Assembly: GCA_016936575.1 (NCBI GenBank)
Contig: JAFGXQ010000245.1
Location: forward strand, 1 to 52,903
Direction of reading: 5' to 3'
DNA length: 52,903 nucleotides
Origin: Deltaproteobacteria bacterium
Lineage (GTDB): Bacteria > Myxococcota_A > Polyangia > JAAYKL01
Positions 1 through 9,000 of this stretch are shown one piece after another. Position 1 is the first letter of the stretch, and the number at the start of each line of letters is the position of its first letter. Under the pieces are notes generated by a model. That model worked only from the letters and a program-made list of their open reading frames with translations. It made no database searches and was not told where the DNA came from. The translations under genes were made by a program, and so were the position numbers.

Positions 1-1288
1 GAGCCATAATGTTCGCGTCTACACCGGTGAGTTTCATCACCACAAACGCCGCGAGAACACCCAACGGCAGCATTCCCGAAACCAGCACGGAGCTTCGCAG
101 ATCGCGCAGCATCACCAGAACAACGATAATGGTGATCAGAATCTCCATGTTCAGTGCCGAACTGAGGGTATCGAGGGTTTCATGAATCAGCGTGGTGCGA
201 TCGTAGAACGGTACAATCGTCACCTGGCTGACCTCGCCGTTTGCCAATGTTTTTTTTGGCAATCCGGGTTGAATTCGTTCAATCTGCTTGTTTACCGCAT
301 TGATGACGCTCAGCGGGTTTTCCATGAAACGTGCCACGGCGACTCCGCCCACGGCCGGCGCACCTCCATCGTCCAGCGCACCCCGGCGCAACGCCGGACC
401 AAGAGAGACATTTGCGACATCTCGTACCCGGATGGGGGTGTTTTGTCTGGAAACCACAACCGCTTGCTCTATGTCTTCTGTGTCTTTAACAAATCCCAGA
501 CCGCGTATGACAAATTCCACCTGGTTCAATTCCATAGTGCGTGCGCCGATATCAAGGTTTGACCCCTTTACCGCATTTGCTATTTGACCAAGGGTAACTC
601 CGCTGGCGCGCATGGCTTCCGGGTCCACATCGACCTGATATTCCCGAACAAAACCTCCGATAGAAGCCACTTCGGAGACACCCTTCACGCCCTGCAGGGA
701 GTATCGAACCATCCAATCCTGTACGGCGCGCAGTTCGTCCAGATCCCAGCCGCCCACCAACTTTCCAGCTGTATTTCGTCCCTCAAGGGTGTACCAGAAG
801 ATTTGTCCCAGCGCCGTGGCATCCGGTCCGAGCGTAGGCGTAACGCCGGCGGGGGTGGTTTCCGGCGGCAATGATGATAACTTTTCGAGGACCCGTGATC
901 TCGACCAGTAAAAGTCGATGTTGTCATCAAAAATAATATAGATGGTGGAAAATCCGAATGCCGATGAACTGCGAATGGTTCGTACGCCGGGGATGCCCAG
1001 AAGTGCACTGGTCAGAGGAAACGTGATCTGATCTTCAACGTCTTTGGGAGAACGCCCATCCCACTTGGTGAACACAATCTGCTGGTTCTCGCCAATGTCC
1101 GGAATGGCATCGACCGGTACCGGATCTCGGGGAAACGAACCCGAATCCCAGTCAAACGGGGATACATAAATCCCGGCAAAAAAGAGCACAGCTGCCATGA
1201 TGAAAACAATCAGACGGTTGTCGATAAACCATCCGATAACACGCTCCCAGCCAAGTAAGCGAAGCTCTGTGCGTTCTTTAACTGTCAA
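1..1288 (-). CDS. cusA: CusA-type heavy-metal RND efflux pump, N-terminal part (runs off left edge)
   Basis: Inner-membrane proton-driven pump subunit exporting Cu(I)/Ag(I) or a similar cation with CusB and CusC. My translation stays open from 1288 to the window edge, giving about 429 of the roughly 1050 residues usual for the family. It shows the first membrane helix (about residues 18-42), a periplasmic porter region with GPDATALGQIFWY and LDELRAVQDW, the VNAVNKQIERIQPGLP stretch, and the start of the next membrane helices ending near TGVDANIMA. The start is a TTG overlapping the TGA of cusB (TTGA); no ATG fits the conserved N-terminus. The order cusC-cusB-cusA with overlaps indicates one transcript. 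Metal specificity cannot be read because the Met triad lies outside the window. Confidence 0.9.
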   Translation of the reverse strand, partial: MTVKERTELRLLGWERVIGWFIDNRLIVFIMAAVLFFAGIYVSPFDWDSGSFPRDPVPVDAIPDIGENQQIVFTKWDGRSPKDVEDQITFPLTSALLGIPGVRTIRSSSAFGFSTIYIIFDDNIDFYWSRSRVLEKLSSLPPETTPAGVTPTLGPDATALGQIFWYTLEGRNTAGKLVGGWDLDELRAVQDWMVRYSLQGVKGVSEVASIGGFVREYQVDVDPEAMRASGVTLGQIANAVKGSNLDIGARTMELNQVEFVIRGLGFVKDTEDIEQAVVVSRQNTPIRVRDVANVSLGPALRRGALDDGGAPAVGGVAVARFMENPLSVINAVNKQIERIQPGLPKKTLANGEVSQVTIVPFYDRTTLIHETLDTLSSALNMEILITIIVVLVMLRDLRSSVLVSGMLPLGVLAAFVVMKLTGVDANIMA

Positions 1289-3153
1289 TGTTGATGCTCC
1301 CCTGCGGGGGCAAACTCGGTATCTGTGTGTTTCATCTCAGACATCAGATACGTCCCTGCATCAACCGTATTCTTAATTTCGCCGCAGGTGCGCATGGCGC
1401 TGCCGTAATACGGGTTGTCGACAACGTCGCCGGACTGAATCCAGTAGGCGCCTTTGCTTCCAAACGCCATTGGGCAAAACGTCAACCTTACCGATGTGCT
1501 CAGTGGATTGCCGATTCGCTCCAACACAGTAATCATTTGATTGCTCAGTGTTTCAAACCCACTGCGCGCGTCTTCGATGCCGGCGGAGGTTGCAATCGCT
1601 TCTGCGTGCATTTCGATATGTTTGCGGTAAGTGTTCCAGAATCCCACCGCCGATTTTCCTCCGGATATGCGGTTCATTTTTGCTGCTTTTGCCAGCGCCT
1701 TGCCGGCACTTTTGGCTTCACTAAAATTATCGGCGGCGAGTTGCTTCTGCATTTCAAGATAGGCAGAAAACACGTGCGCGATCTTTTTTTGTTCCATCGC
1801 AGTGATAGACAGCGTCTGTTCTGTTTGTTGTTGCTGTGAATCATCAGGAGCAGCCATCATGCTGTCTCCACCGCGAATCTGTAAATCCGCATCGAGCGTG
1901 AATGCGCCTTTCGTGACCACACGTTCTCCTTCTGACAGTCCCGCGATAACCGGGTATTCATTTCCGGTTTTAACTCCCAATCGAACGGTTCTGGCAGTAT
2001 AGGTGGGCCGGTCCGCCTGTGGTTTTTCCACAAACACAATTGCGCGATGACCGGTAAACAGGGGTGCGGTCTCCGGAATGACCAATGGCGGTTTCGCACT
2101 TTCCTGCTCAGGCGATTTGACGGTGGCCTGGACGAACATTCCAGGGCGAAGCTTCCGTTCCTTGTTTTCGACTTCAACGCGCACTCGGGCGATTCGCTTG
2201 GTGGGTTCCAGTGTGGGATTGATAAACGTTATTTCTCCGACAAAGGATTCTTGTGCGAGGCCATCCACTTGCATATTCACTTGTTGTCCGATGGAAAGAA
2301 ACGGCAGATCGCTTTCGTAGGCATCCAATTGAACCCACACGCTCGATAGATTCACTATTTTATACAACAGTGCGCCGGTACTGACATACGCACCCTCTGT
2401 CACCACTCGTTCGGTCACGGTGCCGCCGAACGGCGTGCGAATGGCCACTCGGGTGGTAGGTGAATCCATCTGCGCCATGGTATTCAACTCACCGTCCGGA
2501 ACGCCCAACAGACTCAGACGCCGCCGGGACGCCTCCAGCGCCCGTTTTGCCGCATATTGCGCGGACTCTGCGCTGTCTTTCATTTTATCGACCTGCTTTT
2601 TCGCCACCAGCAAGTCCTGGTGCGCTGAAAACACTTCCGGGCTATACAGGGTGGCAATGATCTGGCTCCGTCGCACTTCCTGGCCAGTGGTTTTCACATG
2701 AAGACGATCGATCCGCCCACCGGTCCATGCGGTGATATTTCGTTCTGCGGTTTCATTGGGTTCAATTCGCCCCAGGAGCCTTAGTTGGGAAGCCGTGCCC
2801 TGTTGCCTGCGCACTTCCGTGGTGCGGATTTGCGCCAGTGTTTTCGCCCGTTCTGACATGACCACCGTTCGAGGACCAGGGGGGGCGTCATCTGCGGCTA
2901 TAGGGATTAAGTCCATTCCGCAAATGGGGCACTTTCCGGGTTCCGGTTGTCGGATGTGCGGATGCATTGAACAGGCCCAGGTGGTTTCACTTTTCTTATT
3001 GTCTGCAGTGAGTGGGTGTGAGTCGCTGGGTTCGGGAGAAAGCGCGGAATCTTTAAAAATCATCGCGCCTGCGCCGATTCCCACAAGCAGAGCAAATGGC
3101 AATGCGGTTGCGTTGCGGAGTCTGGTTACCCATTCGCGTATTTTCCTGTTCAC
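1285..3153 (-). CDS. cusB: CusB-type periplasmic adaptor with two metal-binding modules
   Basis: Membrane-fusion protein linking CusA to the outer-membrane channel. The 622 residues have an N-terminal anchor (about 16-33), then a heavy-metal-binding domain with C61-S-M-H-P and C75-P-I-C78-G-M (residues 60-83), the lipoyl/barrel-sandwich and beta-barrel regions typical of HlyD adaptors (about 100-430), and a C-terminal DUF3347-like helical domain. That last part carries a second candidate metal site, FCPMAF (C560) and NPYYGSAMRTCGE (C590). The C-terminus ends in His residues (EHQH). The start is GTG overlapping the cusC stop (GTGA), preceded by AAGGAG. Both Cys/Met/His modules fit copper or silver delivery; this is inferred from family knowledge. 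Confidence 0.92.
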   Translation of the reverse strand: MNRKIREWVTRLRNATALPFALLVGIGAGAMIFKDSALSPEPSDSHPLTADNKKSETTWACSMHPHIRQPEPGKCPICGMDLIPIAADDAPPGPRTVVMSERAKTLAQIRTTEVRRQQGTASQLRLLGRIEPNETAERNITAWTGGRIDRLHVKTTGQEVRRSQIIATLYSPEVFSAHQDLLVAKKQVDKMKDSAESAQYAAKRALEASRRRLSLLGVPDGELNTMAQMDSPTTRVAIRTPFGGTVTERVVTEGAYVSTGALLYKIVNLSSVWVQLDAYESDLPFLSIGQQVNMQVDGLAQESFVGEITFINPTLEPTKRIARVRVEVENKERKLRPGMFVQATVKSPEQESAKPPLVIPETAPLFTGHRAIVFVEKPQADRPTYTARTVRLGVKTGNEYPVIAGLSEGERVVTKGAFTLDADLQIRGGDSMMAAPDDSQQQQTEQTLSITAMEQKKIAHVFSAYLEMQKQLAADNFSEAKSAGKALAKAAKMNRISGGKSAVGFWNTYRKHIEMHAEAIATSAGIEDARSGFETLSNQMITVLERIGNPLSTSVRLTFCPMAFGSKGAYWIQSGDVVDNPYYGSAMRTCGEIKNTVDAGTYLMSEMKHTDTEFAPAGEHQH

Positions 3154-4589
3154 GGTGTATCTCCTTTTTGAATGGAGCGTTCGGGCCGAACGTCCGACAG
3201 TTCCCGTCCCACCAGATTTTTCAGTGCGGCAATCTGGGTCAGGTAATCTGCCTGCGCGGAAATCAACTGTAGCCGAAGCGCCAGTAAATCCTGTTGCGCC
3301 AGCAGCGTGGATGCTGCGCTCCCCCGGCCGCCCACATACGCCCCAAGTACAGATTCGAAAACGGTTTCCGCCTGCGGAACCAGCGTCTTTTCGTACAACG
3401 CGATACGTCTCTCGGCATCCCGCACCCTGGAAAGCGTCTGATAGTAAGCGGACACCGCAAGATCAGTTGCCGCCTGCCCATCGGCGACATACGCTTGCTC
3501 GTCGGCATGAAACGCATCTACGCTTTGTTGTACATTTCGCTGCCACAGTGGAATGGATACACTGATTCCGGCAATCAACGCGTCTTTTCCGCTGTCCGGG
3601 GTAGCGGGCGCCTGTGCATCTCCGGTTTCAATCCAATCCAGTCCGATGGTGAAATCGGGGTATCGCTCTGTTGCCTCTCTTCGGGCTTCCAGAGAACTGG
3701 AGCGGGCCAGTTCCATGTACTTCTGTAAAGACGGATGTGTCTTTACTCCAGTCAGAAGCGCTTCTTCGTCGAGTACAACCGGGTTCAGGTTGGGCTTCGA
3801 AGTGATAGGAATGGGGGTTTTTGGCGGCGCAGCGATGAGCGCCCGCAGTTCGGCTTCCTTCTGTATCTGCTGTTCGTCAAGCTTTGAAATCGAATCCGCT
3901 ACCCGTGCCCGTGTCAGGTCGATTTGCTGTTGGTCAGACAAATCGATTCGACCGGTGGCGAGCAGCGCGTTTGCAGATTCCGAGAGCCCTGCCAGTACTG
4001 TTTCATGGGTTTTCTGTACCTGTATCGATTCCCGAATCTCCCAAAGTCGCCAATATATCTGCTCCACACTTGTTGCGATGGATATAGCCAGCGCGTCGAA
4101 TTGTTTCTGCTGCGACTTCGAACGGGCCGAAGCTGCATCCGCACCGGCGGACAGACGAGTGGGCCAGGGAAACGTTTGCCTGATGCTTACTTTCTGTCGC
4201 TGAGGTCCGACGCGGGTTTCCACCTGGCTGATGTAGAATGCATAACTGATCACCGGGTCTGGAAGACGTCGCGCTCTAGAAATTCGGTACACGCCGGCTT
4301 TCCATCTGTTGAACTGTGCTTCCAGCGTTTTGCTGTTTTCCATCGCATATGCAACGTAGCGCTGCAGTGTGCCGTTCAGTTCGGTCGATGAGCCGTCAAT
4401 GCGCGGATGCTCGGTGAACGCAACATTTTCAGAATGGGATTGAACCGCTTTTTTTGACGCAGTTTCCGAGGTGGTTGCGCACGCCCCTGCAAGTAAAGCC
4501 CATGCTGTACATACAGCAAAGGGCGCGCCCATCAGTTTGATTGTCAACAGAGTCGTTTTAGCTCGGCCTGTGTGGTTCGCATTCTTCAT
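3150..4589 (-). CDS. cusC: TolC/CusC-family outer-membrane efflux channel
   Basis: Outer-membrane channel of the tripartite efflux system. Two tandem outer-membrane-efflux-protein repeats of long amphipathic helices are visible, for example SARSKSQQKQFDALAISIAT and LLAQQDLLALRLQLISAQAD. The N-terminus has a signal sequence ending in a lipobox-like LLAGAC, so lipidation at about Cys37 is likely, as in CusC. I chose the ATG at 4589; a TTG at 4607 in the same frame is possible, and neither has a strong ribosome binding site. First gene of the cusCBA operon, 160 bases downstream of the GGDEF regulator gene on the same strand. The substrate is inferred from CusB. Confidence 0.88.
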   Translation of the reverse strand: MKNANHTGRAKTTLLTIKLMGAPFAVCTAWALLAGACATTSETASKKAVQSHSENVAFTEHPRIDGSSTELNGTLQRYVAYAMENSKTLEAQFNRWKAGVYRISRARRLPDPVISYAFYISQVETRVGPQRQKVSIRQTFPWPTRLSAGADAASARSKSQQKQFDALAISIATSVEQIYWRLWEIRESIQVQKTHETVLAGLSESANALLATGRIDLSDQQQIDLTRARVADSISKLDEQQIQKEAELRALIAAPPKTPIPITSKPNLNPVVLDEEALLTGVKTHPSLQKYMELARSSSLEARREATERYPDFTIGLDWIETGDAQAPATPDSGKDALIAGISVSIPLWQRNVQQSVDAFHADEQAYVADGQAATDLAVSAYYQTLSRVRDAERRIALYEKTLVPQAETVFESVLGAYVGGRGSAASTLLAQQDLLALRLQLISAQADYLTQIAALKNLVGRELSDVRPERSIQKGDTP

Positions 4590-4749
4590 CCTGGTAGGAA
4601 TAAGCAATCGGAATGCCAGTGTGGGAATATGCGAAACGCCGCTGATGATGCTGCAAATGGGCTGATTTCGGTTACCGTTCAGTGCTTGTTTTTAGAATAT
4701 TGTCACTTGATTTGAGATTATTCCGGGGCTGCATTCAGGGCAGTCTCAT

Positions 4750-6051
4750 CTATTTCGGGAGGCTCACGATAGTGCGATTTCGGCCGCTTTGTTTCGCAGA
4801 GTACAGTGCTTTATCGGCATCGGATATCAGCAGATGTTCTCGGGAGAGCTCGGGGAATACACTGGTACCGATGCTGATGGTTTGTTTCAGCTCTTTCGAT
4901 GAAAACGTTTTGGTTTCGCACGCCTTGCGGATGCGTTCCGCAACGGTAACCACATTCGCGGCGGTCGAGCCCGGCAGCAGCACACAGAATTCCTCTCCGC
5001 CGTATCGACAGGGTACATCGTAGCTGCGGATCTTATTTTTCAACAGCAATCCGAATTCCCGCAACACTTCGTCTCCGATTTCGTGTCCATGGGTGTCATT
5101 CACCTGTTTGAAAAAGTCGAGGTCAATCAACAGCAGCCCCAGCGGTGCGCCGCTGCGTCTTGTCCGTTCCAGCTCCCGCTGCATTGCCATGTCCATATAC
5201 GTTCTGTTGAACAGGGTGGTGAGCGGATCGGTGAATGCCAGCTTCTCCATTTGTTTCTGTTGATCGTGCAGGTCTTTTTGCAGTTTCCGGATTTTCAGCA
5301 CATTGGATACCCTGGCAAAAAATTCTTCTTTGACAATGGGTTTTGAAATGTGATCGTTGGCACCGGCACGTAAGCACTCCACGACGGTATCCATTTCGGT
5401 GTTACCGGATACAACGATAATGGGGAGTTCGTCCATTTTCCGTTTCGCACGAACTTGATTGCAGATTTCGAGTCCGTTTCCGTCGGGCAGGTATAAGTCG
5501 AGTGAAATGATCTCCGGGTATATCACCCGGATGTGTTTGTCGAATTCTTCTTTTGAGTTGCAGATGTACGCCTCAACCCCCAGCACATCGAGCAGCTTCT
5601 GAATGATCATGGCGGTGGTGTTCACGTCTTCCACGATTATCGCGGGGGCGCGTTTGGGTACCCTTCGACCGGCACTCCAGCCCATCAGTTTATTGACCCT
5701 GCGCATGAATTCGGGCAGCTCAATCGGCTTTGGAGTCGATTTAACAACTGCTGCATCAAATGAACGCTTCACTTCAGCATCGCGGTCGTGAGCGCTTGTG
5801 ATGACAATGGGGACGCTGGGGTGAGACGGAAAACTGTCGAATTTTACAATGAATTCAATATGGGAAATATTGCTTCCGGTGGTATCCAAAATCAGAATAT
5901 CGGGCTTCTCGTCGAGTGACCAATTCAGATCATCGAGCAGATCAGGTCTGGCGTGAACTTCGAATCCGAGTGTGTCCAGCGCCGCGGTCATGAACTTGAT
6001 TGCCACCGGATCCGGATCGACGAGTAATGCGATTTGTCGTTTGGTCATCAT
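4750..6051 (-). CDS. Response regulator with two receiver domains and a diguanylate cyclase (PleD-like)
   Basis: Makes cyclic di-GMP under phosphorylation control. Residues 5-125 form one receiver (phosphate-accepting D56, K108) and 135-255 a second (D185, K237). A short helical linker precedes a complete GGDEF domain with active-site GGEEF at 351-355. The product-inhibition site RSYD sits exactly five residues upstream (342-345), so feedback by c-di-GMP is expected. The first receiver lacks the usual DD pair spacing but keeps DPD near the N-terminus. Several ATGs exist; 6051 follows a GGA-containing stretch, while the longest frame reaches 6099. It lies upstream of cusC on the same strand with a 160-base gap, so co-transcription is possible but not shown. 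Confidence 0.9.
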   Translation of the reverse strand: MMTKRQIALLVDPDPVAIKFMTAALDTLGFEVHARPDLLDDLNWSLDEKPDILILDTTGSNISHIEFIVKFDSFPSHPSVPIVITSAHDRDAEVKRSFDAAVVKSTPKPIELPEFMRRVNKLMGWSAGRRVPKRAPAIIVEDVNTTAMIIQKLLDVLGVEAYICNSKEEFDKHIRVIYPEIISLDLYLPDGNGLEICNQVRAKRKMDELPIIVVSGNTEMDTVVECLRAGANDHISKPIVKEEFFARVSNVLKIRKLQKDLHDQQKQMEKLAFTDPLTTLFNRTYMDMAMQRELERTRRSGAPLGLLLIDLDFFKQVNDTHGHEIGDEVLREFGLLLKNKIRSYDVPCRYGGEEFCVLLPGSTAANVVTVAERIRKACETKTFSSKELKQTISIGTSVFPELSREHLLISDADKALYSAKQSGRNRTIVSLPK

Positions 6052-6224
6052 AATAATCATCCAGAATTCAACATGAATTCTTGCAATGTGTAACGGCAAA
6101 GGATTCGAAATGATTAACGGGGTAGTTTAAAGAAATTGGAATTTAGCCGCAGGTTTGACCGGAAACTGCGCTGGAATGACGAAAATGGACACTTGTTGCG
6201 GAAAATATCCGTTCGGTATGGAAT

Positions 6225-6977
6225 CTAGCTATCGGCGCTGTCGGCGGTCGATTCTTCGGGGCCTTCTCCCTGATCTTCCTTTAATGCCGCCTTCGCGGCC
6301 TCCTCTTCGGCGGCTCGGCGCGCTTCTTCTTCCTGCTCTTTGCGCAGCAGTTCTTTGTGTTCCTTGTAACAGTCTCGGCACATGGGATCGTCTTTTTCTT
6401 CAGGCAGGAACGGCACCATTGCATCTTGTCCGCAAGCCACGCAAGTGATTGAAAACATAGGCCTTTCGTCTAACCGAACTCTGCTTTTGTCATTAAATGC
6501 GGGCGACCGATATTCCTCTTCGGGTTTAATGTGGTCGTATTCGCGGAATGCCGGCGATCGGTATTCTTCTTCGGGTTTGATATGATTATATTCATTAAAT
6601 GCCGGCGATCGGTAGTCGTCTACCGCATCCATGGCTTCGTACTCCCTGAAGGCGGGGGAACGGTACTCTCCGGTGAAATCGGGGCGTTGGTTTTTAAACG
6701 ACGGCGAACGGTATTCGGGGCGGCGGTTTCGTTGACCGCCGTTACCGTGGTTTCCTCTGGGGCGACGAAATTGAGGGTCGTTGAATGCCGGCGAACGATA
6801 TTCTCCATCGTAGGGGCTTCTGCTGCGTTTTCGCTTTTTGGCCTTCTGCCGACAAGACTTGCAGCGTTTGGGTTCAGAGGTGAGATTTCGTTCCTTGAAA
6901 AATTCCTGTTCATTGGCCGAAAATACGAATTGTTCGTTGCAGTCTACGCACTGGAGTGTTTTGTCTTCAAAAGCCAT
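6225..6977 (-). CDS. Protein with two zinc ribbons separated by YRSPAF repeats
   Basis: 250 residues, function unknown. Residues 1-50 match the probable zinc-ribbon family (zf-trcl type, from memory): DKTLQC10VDC, FVFSANEQEFF, and C39KSC42 followed by a basic KKRKRSR stretch. Residues 174-206 form a second ribbon, C179VAC182 and C200RDC203. Between them a YRSP(A/S)F motif occurs six times (residues 60, 89, 105, 122, 139, 156), the last four at 16-17-residue spacing, in acidic and Arg-rich linkers. The tail is an acidic, Ala/Glu-rich helix. The ATG at 6977 follows a purine-rich AGAAGAAGAGA; a longer frame to 7085 has no homology. The basic patch suggests nucleic-acid binding, but that is a guess. 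Confidence 0.82.
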   Translation of the reverse strand: MAFEDKTLQCVDCNEQFVFSANEQEFFKERNLTSEPKRCKSCRQKAKKRKRSRSPYDGEYRSPAFNDPQFRRPRGNHGNGGQRNRRPEYRSPSFKNQRPDFTGEYRSPAFREYEAMDAVDDYRSPAFNEYNHIKPEEEYRSPAFREYDHIKPEEEYRSPAFNDKSRVRLDERPMFSITCVACGQDAMVPFLPEEKDDPMCRDCYKEHKELLRKEQEEEARRAAEEEAAKAALKEDQGEGPEESTADSADS

Positions 6978-7145
6978 TCTCTTCTTCTTTCTGTCGATGA
7001 CCTGCTCCGCCCAATACATGATGACGAAAATGGAGCAGGGGGCCCACGCGCATTCAACGGTCGTTGGTTGCGCCAAAAAACACACGCAAATTATAGATAT
7101 GCCGTTTTCTTGTCAAGTAGATGGTGAAGGCGCTAAAATTCGACC

Positions 7146-7556
7146 ATGTTCAAGTTAATTAAATTGATAATCGGTTTTATTGTACTCCTCGGATTCAGCT
7201 ATTTTCTTTTTTTTGTGCCGCTGGGCTCGTTCACCCTGTACCAGCATCTGAGAAATATTTCCAATACAGATGAGGCTCACGAACTCGGGGAAGGGATTAA
7301 AGAAAAAGCCAGTTTCGTGACGACCGACGTGGTGGAAAACGTGCCTGAGCTGAAACAGGTAGATGAAAAAGTCGAAGCGGTCAAAACGGCGGTTTCCAGC
7401 AAAGCGCCGGTATCTGTTCAGTCTGAATCGACGAAAAAAGTGCAAGCGGTTGAACCATCGTCGTCCAGCCCTACATCCCCCACCGAAAAAGTCGCCGACA
7501 TCTCCAACCGCGACCGCTCCGCCCTCAGCGACCTCATCAAATCCAAAACCAAATAA
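7146..7556 (+). CDS. Small single-pass membrane protein of unknown function
   Basis: 136 residues. The first 35 form a strong membrane segment (LIKLIIGFIVLLGFSYFLFF) with two Lys before it. The rest is hydrophilic and helical, with a Lys/Glu/Val-rich stretch and a Ser/Pro-rich C-terminus (SSSSPTSPTEK) ending in basic residues. This looks like an inner-membrane anchor with a periplasmic tail. I recognise no family. It is divergent from the YRSPAF zinc-ribbon gene and convergent with the MshEN gene; the 168 bases at 6978-7145 would hold both promoters. The ATG at 7146 follows no clear ribosome binding site. Confidence 0.65.
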   Translation: MFKLIKLIIGFIVLLGFSYFLFFVPLGSFTLYQHLRNISNTDEAHELGEGIKEKASFVTTDVVENVPELKQVDEKVEAVKTAVSSKAPVSVQSESTKKVQAVEPSSSSPTSPTEKVADISNRDRSALSDLIKSKTK

Positions 7557-7656
7557 TCATTTTCTGTCCAGACACCTGTACGTGCATGGCGGCTGATAAG
7601 ATGGGATTTCTACAACGAACGGGTAACCAGGAGAAAACCTATCTTGAGGGGAGAGT

Positions 7657-8799
7657 TTATTTCTTTTCGATGGCGTCGACAGTGTCGATGAATTCGTCGT
7701 ACATGAGGAGGCCCTTTTTAAAGAGCAGCTGAAGTGTTGCGGCCATGTACGACTGCCATTTTTCGGAGGGCAACACCGCGTCAACCGGTGTACCGGCGGC
7801 CATCGCGGAGAGTGCGGCAAAGAAGTCTTTCTGGGTGAGTACCCCGTCGGGTACAATTGATTCTTTGTTGCCGCCGAACGACAGGGTGGTGCCATCAAGC
7901 AGCGTCAACGCGAACCCGGTATTGGATTTTTTACGGCCCACACCGTAGATTCGTCGTTCTGCTTCCCGCTGGGCCGCCTCTTTGTTCTGATATACTTCAT
8001 CACCGTCTTCGTTGATGGTGGGCGTTGACGAAAGGCGCTCCGGAATTTCTACATTTGGGGTTTGAGACGCGCGTGGAGTGCGGGAAGGACGTGTCTGGGA
8101 ATCTGCAGGGAGGTCTTCATGCATGCTGTCACTCTCCGGGGCAATAATATCGGGTTGTCCTTCCGGGGCCGTTTCCGGTTGAATCGAGGGGCGCGGTGTG
8201 GCTACTTCGTCCGGTGGATTGCCGGCGTACAGGTCAATCGGGAGCTGTTCTGACGGCACTAGTTCCACTTCGTCACTCAGATCTTCAACGGGTTCTTCTT
8301 CAGAACGCATCTGGGCAATCGGGCTCGCAGGGGGAGTGGAGTCAACGTCTTCGCCGTAGTAATAAAACCGAATCGCCGCAGCGATATCGTTGGGGGAGGC
8401 AATCATCGGTTTCACGTCCATGCCGGCTGTGGCCGCTACAAAACGGAGTGCGTCATTATCGGAAGGATCGTTCATGGCTACGTACAACGCTTTGTCTCCG
8501 CCTTTTTCAAGACGAATGTAAATGGGCATCAGAAAAAATTCTTCGGCCACATTGGAGGGAACCAACGCCAGTGCGTCGTCGGGAATATCAATACGCCAGA
8601 TACTGACCCAGGGAATGGAGAGGTGACGGCTCAACGCCTGCAGCAGGTGAGCTTCTGAAATAAATCCTTCCTGTAGAAGGATGGTGCCGAGACGCAACTG
8701 CTGCTCTTTTTGAATCTCAAGTGCTTTATTAAGATTTTCCTGCGAAAGAAGCCCTGACTCCAATAAAATTTCGCCAAGACGAAGGCGCGGTTGATTCAT
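7657..8799 (-). CDS. MshEN (T2SSE N-terminal) domain protein without ATPase
   Basis: 380 residues. Residues 5-60 contain the tandem MshEN signature: LRLGEILLESGLLSQENL followed by ALEIQ, and LRLGTILLQEGFISEAHL followed by ALSRHL. In type II secretion and MSHA pilus ATPases this fold binds c-di-GMP. The second motif ends in H instead of the usual Q. Residues 65-155 resemble the second half of the GSPII_E N-terminal domain (YVAMNDPSDNDALRF). No Walker A or B motif follows. Instead there is an acidic Pro/Ser-rich linker (about 160-270) and a C-terminal helical region (280-380) found in uncharacterised related proteins. A role as a stand-alone c-di-GMP receptor is inferred. Confidence 0.75.
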   Translation of the reverse strand: MNQPRLRLGEILLESGLLSQENLNKALEIQKEQQLRLGTILLQEGFISEAHLLQALSRHLSIPWVSIWRIDIPDDALALVPSNVAEEFFLMPIYIRLEKGGDKALYVAMNDPSDNDALRFVAATAGMDVKPMIASPNDIAAAIRFYYYGEDVDSTPPASPIAQMRSEEEPVEDLSDEVELVPSEQLPIDLYAGNPPDEVATPRPSIQPETAPEGQPDIIAPESDSMHEDLPADSQTRPSRTPRASQTPNVEIPERLSSTPTINEDGDEVYQNKEAAQREAERRIYGVGRKKSNTGFALTLLDGTTLSFGGNKESIVPDGVLTQKDFFAALSAMAAGTPVDAVLPSEKWQSYMAATLQLLFKKGLLMYDEFIDTVDAIEKK

Positions 8800-9000
8800 A
8801 GAGGGTCTCCAATTTTTTTGTTAAGAAATTCAATTTCAGCGTTGGATACTATCATCCTTCATTGTTCCACAATCAAGGTGATATTCTCGCAACCGACCCG
8901 AATTATATATGAAAACGTAGAGCAGGGCAATTACGTAGCTGGAACGTCTAACGAACATTTTTGTTCGCGGGTCGATGTAGTAGCAGACAGCAGTTCTCGG

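Noticed and set aside
1..1288. cusA as a frameshifted pseudogene (several short frames appear)
   Set aside because: Manual translation of the minus strand from TTG 1288 is continuous to the edge and matches CusA throughout; the short frames are internal starts and shadows.
8952..8967. CGAACA-TTTT-TGTTCG hairpin as a terminator
   Set aside because: Six-base stem without a following T run on either strand; lies in a leader between two minus-strand genes.
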